The translations under genes and the position numbers were made by a program. From positions 496,001 through 560,000 of the forward strand of contig JANBVO010000021.1 in assembly GCA_030052745.1 (NCBI GenBank): 64,000 nucleotides of DNA. Direction: 5' to 3'. The notes under the pieces are model-generated. The model was not told the DNA's origin, searched no databases, and saw nothing but the letters and a program-made list of their open reading frames with translations. How positions within the stretch are numbered: position 1 is the first letter of the stretch; the number at the start of each line of letters is the position of its first letter. Below, in pieces: positions 11,801 to 22,815 of the stretch. The stretch comes from Pleurostoma richardsiae. Lineage: Eukaryota > Ascomycota > Sordariomycetes > Calosphaeriales > Pleurostomataceae.

Positions 11801-13343
11801 CAGCAGCAGCAGCCCGGGTCCAGAGAGATGCATCCCCAACAACAATGTCGATTACCAGTTCCAGTAGGCACGTAGTCATTTCCCCCTGCAAAGTTCCTGA
11901 TTCAGTAAAACCAACCGTCCCTCCCACACACCCCCTGCGACGATCACTCATGACGTGGCCGTTGGGGGACGAGCAAGAATAGAGCCCGGAAAAAGGAAAG
12001 ATGGCACAAGGGCGATGCGGCATACCTTACCCTCCCTACACCGTTTTCCCCTTTCCCGGTTGCGATCAATCACTTCCCCAGCAAGGAGTAGTAGAGAGAG
12101 ACAGAGAGCACTGCAATCCAATTGGGCGAGTCCCTCTGCCCTCTCCCCCCTTCATCCAACTCTCGTGAGCCACACGCGCCCCCCCCTCCCCAATCCCGTT
12201 GACACCCGCGAGACAAAACAACGAGCTCCTCACCCGTTTTGCCCGCCCCTCCTGCGCCCTCCCATTCGGCCCCGAGTCTGAGACATGCCCGGGGCGAGGG
12301 CTGGCCCAACCGGGGAGGGCGTTCCTCGGGGGTGTCTGCTTGGTCTGTTCTCGACTCATCCTCCCGCGAGGAGGAGGGGGGGAACCAATTGCTCTCCTCT
12401 CTACAAGTCATTAAAGCAGTGAGATGATGAAAAAGACGTTATGCACGATGATCATGACGCCGAGAGGTGGAACTGATCAATAGGGGGGGCAGGTGGGCAA
12501 GCCAGCAGCTGGTGGAGGGAGGTACCCGCACCTGCGATCTCACTCAACTTACCCGCCTGTCCAGCCCACTTTCTGCTGAAGAAAAAGGGGGAGTCGAGGG
12601 AACGGTAGAGGAGACCACTCACAGCGCCAATGGCTGGAGGGTTGGAATGCTGGCTGTAAAGACTGGACTTTCACCAGGCACTGAGTAAGGGTTTGATAGC
12701 ATTACTGTATAATTGTAGCGAGTAGTAGTAGTATTTCGCCTTTTTGGCGGTGTTCGTTATATTTGTACAAAAGCATGGCTTCGTAGTCTAGATTCGACAG
12801 TTAGACCCAGGAGGGAGAGTGAGTGTCCGAATTTCCCTCCTGACCCATCAGACATCATTAGGATTCCTTTGCCCTTCTCACCCATCCACCCTGCCCAGTC
12901 CCCGCGCGTATCCCAAGAATAAAGAAATAAAAAAACGAGAGGGGCCACCACATAGAGAGGTATCAACGGTGTAAATGTGCGCAATAGAGCCGTCCTGTTT
13001 CCCAGCCGAACTTGCAAGAATATAGCGCCGCCCGATTAGATAGTGACAATAATGGACCTCTGCCCAGCCGTCCCAGTCGTTCATAGTACACTCGAGAGAG
13101 AGTAGGATTAAAAAGACGTTCGCACATGGTCAGACTGCCACCGAATGCGTGTCGACACCACTTGTTTTTAGAAGAGAAAGGGGTATCCTAGTTCCTGCCC
13201 AAACGGCAAAGCATAGCGCTCTCGTTTCCTCACCCTTGCGAGCATACCCTGCCCTTGGTGTGATATCCAATTTCCAGTGCCCTCCGAGATGATCCTTCCA
13301 GTCCCAAAAACTCCTTGAAAAAATCACTCTGGTACAGGATCGC

Positions 13344-14300
13344 TCAAGCAAGCAATGCCGCAACATCCATGCGTCTGCCCTGCCGGTCGCCTCCAGCACC
13401 GACCTGAATCAGAGACTCAGGTGGAGAAGTACGCAAAGAAGGGAGCCCGTACCCTCCTACTGGTGAGTTTGGCGCCGTGGGAAGGTGAGACTTGGGGGAT
13501 AGATGCTCCTGCGGAGCGATCCTTGGGGGCAGAGACCTCGAGAGGTCTTCCTTGCGGAAGGTCAGAGAGCTCAGACCAGGGAGCCTTGTCTGCGTAGGGG
13601 AGGTGACATAGCGCGGCGAGGAGCTCCCTTGATTCTTCAGCGGAGGGAGCTCAATGGGAGAGTACGCCATGGTGAAGCTCCTTGGGGACGTGGTGTAGCA
13701 GGATCCGGCGTCGGACAGCAGCGACGGAGCCATTTCTGAGTCAGCCTCGGGAGAGAGCGCTGGAGGAGATAAGAGTGGTGACTCGATGCAGTAAACTTGC
13801 TGATTGAAGCGGCTAGGCGAGAGCGGCCGAGGGACAGGCCTGGAGGGGGGAAGGGGTAGCTGGCCGAGAGGCCTAGGAATTGCCAGCGGCGGCGGTACTG
13901 GCCTGCTGTAGTGAATCTCGGCCCTGTCGTCGTAGTGGTGCGCAGATGGGATGGAAGCCCTCCTGCGGTCCTGCCTCTTTCGGCGGTTCTGGCTGCCGTT
14001 CCACCAGTTCTTCACTGCATTGTCGCTGCGGCCGTGGAGTCTCCTGGCAATCTCTGCCCACCGTTTTCCGATCTCGTGGACTAATTGTTCAATTTGCTGG
14101 CCCTCCTCTGGGGTGATGGGGTCGTGGTTCAGAGTTGGCTTGAGGTTCTGATGGTAGCGCTCGCGGCACTGCTTGGGTGTCCGGGTCCCAAGGTGGCTCG
14201 CGATGCGCACCCAGTTGAGGGCTCCCTGGTTGGCAACGAGGTTCATGAGGATGGTGTCCTCCGCGTTGGACCACGGGCCCCTTCTCTGGTTAGGCGACAT
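13344..14300 (-). CDS. flbD: Myb transcription factor FlbD / RCA-1 type, 318 aa
   Basis: An intronless ORF from the ATG at 14300. Two Myb repeats fill residues ~6-110. W10 and W30 mark R2, and KQCRERYHQNLKP is its recognition-helix region. W81 and W100 mark R3 with GKRWAEIARRLHGRSDNAVKNWW. These blocks closely match Aspergillus nidulans FlbD and Neurospora RCA-1, Myb regulators that act in the conidiation cascade and, with FlbB, in brlA activation in Aspergillus. The middle is Pro/Ser-rich and disordered. The last residues, RMDVAALLA, match the short conserved C-terminal motif I associate with FlbD, which supports a complete ORF. The gene stands alone between very long intergenic stretches. 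A nuclear DNA-binding role is well founded; its exact role in this species is inferred. Confidence 0.92.
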   Translation of the reverse strand: MSPNQRRGPWSNAEDTILMNLVANQGALNWVRIASHLGTRTPKQCRERYHQNLKPTLNHDPITPEEGQQIEQLVHEIGKRWAEIARRLHGRSDNAVKNWWNGSQNRRKRQDRRRASIPSAHHYDDRAEIHYSRPVPPPLAIPRPLGQLPLPPSRPVPRPLSPSRFNQQVYCIESPLLSPPALSPEADSEMAPSLLSDAGSCYTTSPRSFTMAYSPIELPPLKNQGSSSPRYVTSPTQTRLPGLSSLTFRKEDLSRSLPPRIAPQEHLSPKSHLPTAPNSPVGGYGLPSLRTSPPESLIQVGAGGDRQGRRMDVAALLA

Positions 14301-15195
14301 GTCGTCGTGCGCCTCTTCGTGCGCCGTTCGCTTGTAGTCGATATTGCTATCTGGAAAGCGGTGTGGTTGGAGTCGTCCAACGAAGGGCTGACGGCCTGCG
14401 TGATAATCCAGCGTGACGGTGTCGTAGATATGCCGCCTATAAAAGGGTACAATATGATGCTGGAAGGAGATCCTTGAGATTTAAGTGTTCGGCAGAGGCC
14501 AGTGGGGTGGACAGGCCGGATGGTAGCGGAAGTAAGTAAGAATTCGTGTGATCCAAGGAGGAGAAGTCACTAGTAGCCTTCCAAGCGGGCGGTTGGGTGT
14601 GTGAGGTGGTGGTGGAGTGATGGTGATCTGGTGGTAGTGGAGGGGATCGTGACGCTGCCTCGGGAGGAGGGGATGGGATGGATTGATATATATTGCAAGT
14701 CTGAGCTGTCTGAGTCGGGTCTGGCCAGGGTCCGGGGGGGTGCCGTGCGGCGCAGGTAGGGGTAGGCTAGACTATATAGCAAGCCAGGACGGGAAGCGGC
14801 TTGTAATTGTCATGGATCTGGGATATCTGGGGTATGGAAGGGGGGGGGGGAGGGAAAAAGGTAGCGAAGCAAGCGACTCAAGCAAGACTGATGTAAGTAG
14901 TCGAGCCAAGACAAGGACGGCGCGGGAGCTTGGGCCAGAGGTACCTGAAGTACGGAAGTAGATAGAGTGCAGCTCTAGGCGCGCGCCGGGTCTGGGAGGG
15001 CGTGTAGCACCGAAGTTCTCTCTCTAGTGGCCCGGTGGAGACCTCGCCCGCCCGCCCAGTCGCCCATCAGTTACTCGCTGACGGTCGTCTGGCGGGAGGG
15101 AGGAGTGGGACAGAGTTGATGGTCGATCTGCGTTCGACAACCAAGATAACGGGGATTTGGGGCCTGGTGATGCGCGATCACCGTCTGTCTGATGG

Positions 15196-15592
15196 CCGGT
15201 GAGGTACCTCCTACAGGTACTCTGCCCCCTCGACAGAGGGACAGGGACTCGGGCAGGGTACTGCGACATCCCCTGCCTTCAGGTACCCCGCTGCACTGAT
15301 CGATAACGTTATGGGAAGGGGGCTTTTCCCTGCCAAGGTAGCCTTGTACCTACCTCACCTGTGTGCATGTAATCGACGGGAGAGCGGTCCATGTCTTCAG
15401 GCGAAGTACTGGAGGTACAGTACCTAGGGAAAGTACCTCATCTACCTCATCTACCTGATCCCCGCCGGGCAGGGCAGGGGGTGGCAGGTGCAGGGATACA
15501 GGGGATCGAAGAGCACTTTCGGATCGCTCCACTGGCACGCCTTGGCGCTAGGTACCTCCCTTATGTACCTCACGAGGGAGGGTACCGTAAAA
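15196..15592. repeat. Cluster of GGTACCT / TACCT words
   Basis: Within 400 bases the words GGTACCTC, CAGGTACT, GGTACCCC, GTACCTACC, GGTACAGTACC, AGTACCTCATCTACC, AGGTACCTCCC and TATGTACCTCACG occur on both strands, and a CTACCTCAT-type unit is repeated in tandem. Such TACCTAGGTA-rich patches occur in intergenic DNA of several Sordariomycetes (from memory). Function is unknown. Confidence 0.6.
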
Positions 15593-18500
15593 GTTACTTT
15601 CGAGACTTGCGGAGGCGCCTAGCGGAGTGGGGGCTCTTGTCTGCTCCATCACAACTCGGTTGACACCCTTTCTTTCCGTGTCTTGTCTCTCCTTGCCTCA
15701 GCGATTGGATCGTGGCTCGATGCTGGACAATGTCCAGCGGGCAAAGGTCGAGACCCGGGGCAGCTGAAGAAGCTCTAGACCTGTAGTGGGCCCCCCCCGG
15801 GCCATCTACTCTGCTCCAGGAGCGGTTTGGACTCGAATTTTGCCCAAACTTAGCTAAAGCCGCGAGCTAACTGGTATGCTTCTGTAAGGTTTTGAGTAGC
15901 TCTCGTGCCGTTGCTGCTTTGCTCATTGAGCATATCAAATAACAGAAAAGCCTAAATCTGCGTTTTGACTTTCCACCTGATGGACTTCTGGACCCTGAAA
16001 TCGGCAGTGAGGTCGGCAGTGAAATAAGAGAAACACTGAGTCGTAGTAGAGTTTCGCGTCCGCTGGTCCTCGTCGCCTCCTTACTCAATAGGAACTCGAA
16101 CGGCAGCGGCGAGAGTTGCTGTCCGCGGAACCGCTCCGCGATGCTCGCGAGCAGAGCGTAGACGAGATGAGATTGCGTCAGGTGGCAAGAGATTGCAGAA
16201 TGCAGTCAATGCCTGCCTGCCGCTGTCATTAACACGAGCCCTGCGATTCAGCTGTCGACGAAACCCTCCTGCATCGCCGGGGTCGGTGAGAGATGACAGT
16301 TACGAAGTCAGGACGAAGCGTTTCAGGACCGGAAACGGTGCAGGGTCCAGCGTCGACGAGGCTGGTTCCAAGCGAGATACGTTTCCGTTGGTTATGCGCC
16401 GGAGATGCTATTACCGCGTTAAGACACAGCATCGTCAGGCTCCCCGGGGTGCTGCTGTTGTATGTTCAGCATGTCGTCGGGGTCTCCGTTTCAAGTTGTG
16501 CATAACGTTACGGGCGGGCTCCCATTCGCCTTGCTGCATAGGTACAAACCCTCGTTACTTACGACCCCGAATTGAGAAAACTAGCGCTCAAACGCACCTT
16601 CCCAAACGCAATGTTGCTGTGCAGAAAAGGGCAAAATCGAGGAAGCGGCCCCGGCAGCCTGATTGGCTCAAGCGTCTCATTGGATTCCTAATCCGGCACA
16701 TGGCGATCTCCACTGATTTGCAACGCTCCCGCCCGGAACCTGCCTTTACCGTCCTCGCGATGTACCCCAATGATGACACTGAGGCGAAGATCGCAACCTC
16801 ACCCCCAAAGTCGCCCGCAATTGATATTACGATTGCTATGGAGTGCACTGTCGCTGTTGCTGGAGCGAAGCAGCTGAACGGCATATTCCGCCTCTCGACA
16901 AATTTTCAGCCAGGGCATCACGGCAGGGCGACACGGCCAGACCGACCGATCGTACCTCGTCGTCGTCTCGCTGCAGAAAGAGTACAAGTGCACCCCAATT
17001 TACAACACGAAAAAAAAACGCCCTTGGCTGAAAAAGGCTACTGCGCCTTACCGCTTGCGGGCTGCATTCGTCGAGGTACATGAGCAGACCAGGTACAAGG
17101 CCTGCGCCGCGCCGCACTGAGGTTGCACTGGGATCCCAGGGCGACGGCCGCAACGGCGAGGGGGCAGTTTCCTGCGACACCGCAATATTCGACGAGATAT
17201 GCCTTGCATCACCAGGTCACTTGCGACCTATTTGGAGGGACTTCGGTGTACGTCCCTGCAGAAAACGGTGCGCCGGCTTGATGCATCGCCCCGTCTCGCT
17301 TGGCTGCCTCTTCTCCTCTACCGAGTGCACTGCTGCAGAAGCAATGTGCCCGGGGAGAGCAGAAGGTGAAGATCGCCCCGGGCTTGGCACGAGGCAACTT
17401 CCGGTTGCAGTGCGCTATGAAGTCACGGCCCATTCCAGGGAGTTGACGGGACGGCAGGACGTTGATCTTGGACAGAGTCCAGCCAAACTCTCGCCGTCCC
17501 TGACGTCTGCACCTCCCTTTCTCAATCGGAATGCCCTCACAGCCTGGTTTCGGAAACCACTGAGGCACGGTTCAGAGTTCCAGGGGTCTCCTCGTGTGTG
17601 CTCAGTAACCGAACCCCTGCCAGCCATGCGAAATTTTCGCACCACCCCGATTCCCGCCCTGTCAGTCAGCGGGGCCCCCGGTCTCATTACGATGAGCCAG
17701 ATCTGTCACATTGGAATTTTTTCTTGTTGAGAAAGAGGAAGAGATCAGATCCGCACGTAAAGGTACTTTTCGCCATTCTTTGTTCTGCGCCCCAACTGTT
17801 CTGCAGCAGCTCTCCACCGCCTCTCCGGCGCTAAAGTCCAGACAGAAAACGATGCAGCGCCAAGACATGATGTGGTCCAGACTTCTCCGCGTTCTCCTAC
17901 GCACTAGGTGGAAAACGGCCATTGTGAGTTAAGCCTCTGCTGTCGACAGGTTATCCTCTCGAGAGCGACAGGCTCAGAACCATAAACGCTGGGTGTTTTG
18001 CAATCATGATGTTCTCTCTGTGCGATTACCGTAACATGCCTTCCTTTGAGGTTGAGAATATCAGGACATCCATTATGTAGAGCCGATGTCCCGAGTTCAC
18101 TCTCGTAAGGGAACAGCCGGACCGATGTGGAGGGAGGTCCAGCTGGGCAAGGGTAGACCCGGCAGGTCGCCCCTCCGCTCGGCGAGTGCGAAAGGGCCGT
18201 TTCGACCACTTGAAACCGAAACCGAGGCTAGTTTGCGCTGCCGGAGACCGGAGAACGGCACTATTGCCTACTGCGGAGCGCTCCTCAGTGCATGTTGCTG
18301 CACGAAGTCACCTTCCGGGTCCCATCCTCCCACTCCCACGCAGAGGGAGGCTACCTGGAATGGAAAGGCCCTTCCCTTCCCTTCCGTTTCGAAACCGTCA
18401 AGACACCACGAGGCAGCCAGGGATTGTAGGCAGGGAGTTCGTGATTCTCGTACGATGGCCACGAGCGACCCAGCCCGGCGGTGCTTCACGCACCCTGCAT

Positions 18501-21500
18501 GCAATGGCTCACGGCAGCGATGCTGCTTATGTGAGTGCCCATGTCTGGACGACCAAGAGAGTGGAAGAAGGAGAAACCCGACAGCGTGTTGAGGCTGATG
18601 ACTAACGCTCCACGACATCCGAAGGGTGGCAGGCGGCGGGATATTTGGCAACCACCAGGGATAAGCTGCTGGGCAGATACTCAGCTGCGACATTTTCACG
18701 ATCTACGCATCGTATTTCCTCTTCTGACGATCCTCGTAAGCAAGGAAGCTCTTCCTTCCTGTAGATGTCCTGTGAACAATTCTACACTGTCGGGGTGTCC
18801 TGTCACTTGTGCCCTCTAGAGGGACCTTGACAGGCATGCAATTTGATTCAATAGTACAACCGTACGGCAAGGTTAGATTGAGAGTCGGGGTCACATAATG
18901 CAAAGAGCGAAAAAGAAAGGTTCAAAGCAGGGAAGCAACTGCGATGGTCAAGCCACTCGGCTCCCAAGATCTGGGGTTACGTCGCTAAGCTTCTCCCATA
19001 ACCATGGTCAACCCGGTCGAGGCCAGGCGCTGATCTGAGCGGGTGGCTTTTCACCGACCCATTCACTTGGGATTCCGACCGGCTGAGTGCAGCGTCCAAC
19101 AGGGGTGACAGGGGTGCGGCAACCGCGCCAGCTGCTCAGCCATTGACAGCACAAAGCGAGCTATATGACGAGGCGTTATCGAAATCTGCAGGCCAATATC
19201 TCGTCTCCCCAAACTATTTCTCATCGATATTACGCTTGTACGCGATGGAGTCTTCCTGCGTCGCTGACTCTGAAGCGTTGCAGATCAGAAGTCTAAAAAT
19301 ACCAGTGGGAGCTCGACGGAGCACGACAGGTAATGGTGGAATTGTCAGGGTGGCAATTCGGATAGTATGAACAATAACGAGGTTTGGAAAGGGGGTGGGT
19401 AACAGTATCTCATCTATGCACATGCCAACGCGGGAGTGTCTGAGACAGCACCTGCTGTTCCGCGAAACAAGCGAAGAAAAAGGAACATAAACTGGCAAGG
19501 CCCTCGGGACAAGGGGTGAACAGGGCTTGTGGGCCACGATCTCGGGGGCGCCGTTGCTGGATCTCGAATCGAAGATATTCTGGCCAGGCGGACAAAGAAG
19601 TGCTAAGATTGTGACGGACTGAGACAATCGAGCACGGGGTGCGCAGTCTGGCCAGAACATTCCTTTCCGCGCGTCCGTTGAGGAGAAGGGAGCGAGGCCG
19701 TTTCCCGCTAGGAAAGATGACCAGTCCAGCTAGGCGTCCCGGGGCGCCGGTTCAACAGTCGTTCAGCTAACCTTAATCCAGCTCGGTCACGGAGTCATGA
19801 TATGGCTTTGGTGACACCAGATCACGGATGTCTCTCGAGGTTGTGCGACTGTAGTTGCTAGTAGGAGGTTGGCTTCCTGAAGCGATGTGAGAACAACTGC
19901 TGTGCGATAACTTGCAAGGAAAATGAGAGGCGGGTTCCGTATGAGGAGACTGTCCGGGGGTCTCAATCCTACTGCGACTCAGCGTCGGCGATCAAACGGG
20001 GCATTCAATGCGTCGTCGTCAGTGGAGGAAAATCATGGATTCTCAACACCACTCTGGCGGGGCATGATCTAACGACACTGACAGGTAAGAGCCTGTTGGT
20101 CGTCTGAACTTGGAATATGAGGTTGCATTCGCTACTCTGCACCGTGTCGGTCTAAGCGCCGTTCGCCAAGTTCGGTGTGCAAACCTTACCTGGAGCTGGG
20201 GATGATGAAACAACTGGGTATTTCTCTGGGGTGGGAAGCTTAGTGTCGTGACGAAATCACGGAGTCGTGATATCACCAGCCGTCAAAGGCAGTTGGGGAC
20301 AGAGGAAAATACGGACGTAACTCTGCATCCTGCTATTAGGCCAGGCCACATTAGTGATATTGGGTTGCATCGACGCCTGGGGTCTGTCAAGCGGGAGATC
20401 ATCCTGGCAATCTTCCTTCAAGACTCGCAAGGCTACCCTAGATACAAGCGGGCCTGCTTCCCTGCTTGCGATCGGAGATTCACAGATGATCCGGACTCAA
20501 TAGCGAGATTGATTAATATGAGGCTATCGAGGCCAGCCTTGTTGTTTTAGAGGGGCCAAGCATCGTCAATCTTGTCTCTGCCGCCGACTCCGACTGCACA
20601 ATCCTACCGAGGCCACAGGCGGCATGCAGTCCTCCAGCAACCTGGAGACTTGGAGCGGAGCGCTGATGGGCTCGTGTTCGACACCCTTGGCCAGGCGGAT
20701 AAAGTTGACCACTGACCGACCGAAGAGGCGGCGTCTTAGTGGCCACCCGGCAAGACACACACTGTTCGACCGCTGAGGATGACAGACAAGCCTGCGCGCG
20801 AAGGTGTCGCGCAATGCAGGCGCAGTGAACCTCGCAAAATTTTGTGAGATACGACAGGTTGGTTGTCAGCGAATAGTGGCTCCCCACGTCTCTCGCTATG
20901 CTTCCCAAGAGCTGCGTCTCAGTAGATCTGGCAGGTATCAACGTTGGCCAGGCCCAACTCTTTGGTTTTGCCTTCTAGGATTTGTACAGTACATGGGTGG
21001 AGAGTGGTCCTCGTGATCGAGCATGACAAGGGCCAAAGCAGGGGCACCAGCTTCTAGGCGGCATGGTGAGTCGTGAGGGGAGAGGCATGTTTCGATGTGG
21101 TTAGAAAGGCCCCAGCAACGGGAGCACGGTGCACAACGGAGAAATGAGCATCTCATTTGCTGTAGCCGTTTTGACCTGACGCCATCCGCCGTCCGCACTC
21201 AAAACAAGCAAACCTCCTTGGACGGCCTGAAATGAGATGCTGGAAAGGCTCGCCTGGCTCGTCGCTGTCGCCGAGGGCCTGGGGCAAGCCATGGCGCACC
21301 TCCTCCAACACGGCAGTTGGGGTTGAGAGTTGAGACGACGAGCGCCACAGCGACATCGTCCCTCCCTCACTCAAGACTTTTGGTCGCCGAGTCGGGGACT
21401 AAAACCCACAAATCAGACAGGGGTATCGCTGCGAAAGACTGCAGATCAGCACCACAAGACAGCGAGCCGGGAGCCGGAGCTACGACTATGGACTATCGTG

Positions 21501-22554
21501 GTTAGAAAAAACCGTTGTCACACACCGTCAGCGGGGGAGGCCCCCGGTTGGCGCGGGCGAGATCTTCGCTGCAATGGGACTACAGATGCTGCCACGTTAT
21601 TCCAAAGCCGGCGAGGATAAGCGAATCGTGGCGCTCTCAGCGGGGATAGCCTCAGCTGAAGTTCCCGGAAGAAGCCTAGCCCACAGGCGCCTCGACGCGT
21701 GTCGCAGGGATCCAGGCCAGCCAAGATGGGCTGCCCCTTGGAGAAGAGCCCGACGCTCAGCCATTTGGAGGTTGAGTAGCGAGACATTGTAGCATGTTAT
21801 TTGGGGACGTTCATGCCTCTATCTGCAGCTTTTTCGTCCCGTTCTGCCGCCTCGAGTCTTCAGGTTCTGAGACACCAAACCGCTTGAGCCAGGTATCTGC
21901 ACGAGTATATAGTATGTAGTGGACCGTGTTGCAGTTACCGGGGCGAGCATAGCCTAGAATCCGTCGATGACCTGCATCTGCGCGACGGATTCCATTGCCG
22001 CATCCAGGCGGATATCGTGAGTTACCTTGCCCGATTCAGACAGGCCAGCAGAGCAGGGGTGGCAGAGTTCCCGCACTGTCAAAGAACGCCACGAGCCCGC
22101 GACACTGGTCGGCTTACGGTCATGGCGCTGTCCGATCTTCACCAGCCTGATCCCGGCGCGCATCCCGCCCCATGTGTGCCGTGCCATCCGATTTCTCTAG
22201 ACAAAGTCGTCTAATTAGTAAAAGTACCGGCGGCAGTAGCGTTCCTCGGAGCGAATGTGTGATTTAGAGTTGTAGTATAGCTAGACGGTCGGTTGATAGG
22301 GGACCTTCTCAGGACGACGAGACTGTCCATGTCGTCGACCAGGTAGGAGGTGCCCGTAGAGGCGGGACGGTGTTGTCGATTGGGACTGTGACAGCGCCAG
22401 CCGGGCCGTTGGCCCGTCAGAGATGTTGTCGATGGTGCCTGTGTTGCGTTGCAGTGCAGAGGGGCATCTGTCTAGGTGTCCGTCCTGTATACTGTACGGT
22501 GACAGAGCGGAAGAGGCTGATGATGCACTGGCGATCAACCGCCGCGCTGGATTA

Positions 22555-22815
22555 GGTACTCAAGTACTCTACAAGGTAATGTCGGCCCACGAGGTACATG
22601 CTCAAGTAGGAAGTAGGTGAGCTGGTAAGGCAGGTAGGTGCGAGGCAGGGAAGAGGAAGGCGTGATTATGGATAGATACCTTGGGTGGATTTGTTGCGGG
22701 AGGCTCGAGTTACCTAGGTACCTTAGGTACCTAGATTAGGTAGGGAAGGTAAGGCAGGTAAGACAAGTACCTAAGGTAAGTACCTACCGCACCTCTGCGA
22801 AAGTACTGTACATTA
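22555..22815. repeat. Second TACCTAGGTACC-word cluster with near-palindromic core
   Basis: The + strand runs through many overlapping GGTAAGG, AGGTAGG, GTACCTA and AAGTACCT words. The core near 22710-22735 (TTACCTAGGTACCTTAGG followed by TACCTAG) is almost its own reverse complement. It resembles the cluster near 15.4 kb and is spaced about 7 kb from it. Confidence 0.6.

Larger units (their letters stand above)
4847..13343. other. 8.5-kb stretch without recognisable genes, 3' of flbD
   Basis: All ORFs are short, overlap on both strands and resemble no family I know; many begin only at non-ATG codons. Seen directly: simple repeats (GA tract at 9973-9989, CACCAG units near 10258-10277, CCG units near 11743-11763), a 10-bp tandem duplication at 9351-9370, an 18-bp perfect palindrome at 8459-8476 and a 9-bp-stem inverted repeat at 8858-8883. 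The last kilobase should include the flbD 3' untranslated region. No transposon ends, tRNA or rRNA were noticed. Non-coding RNA genes cannot be excluded by eye. Confidence 0.45.

Noticed and set aside
14243-14452. Apparent upstream ORF overlapping the flbD start
   Set aside because: Its first codon is TTG, not ATG, so it is not evidence for a translated uORF.
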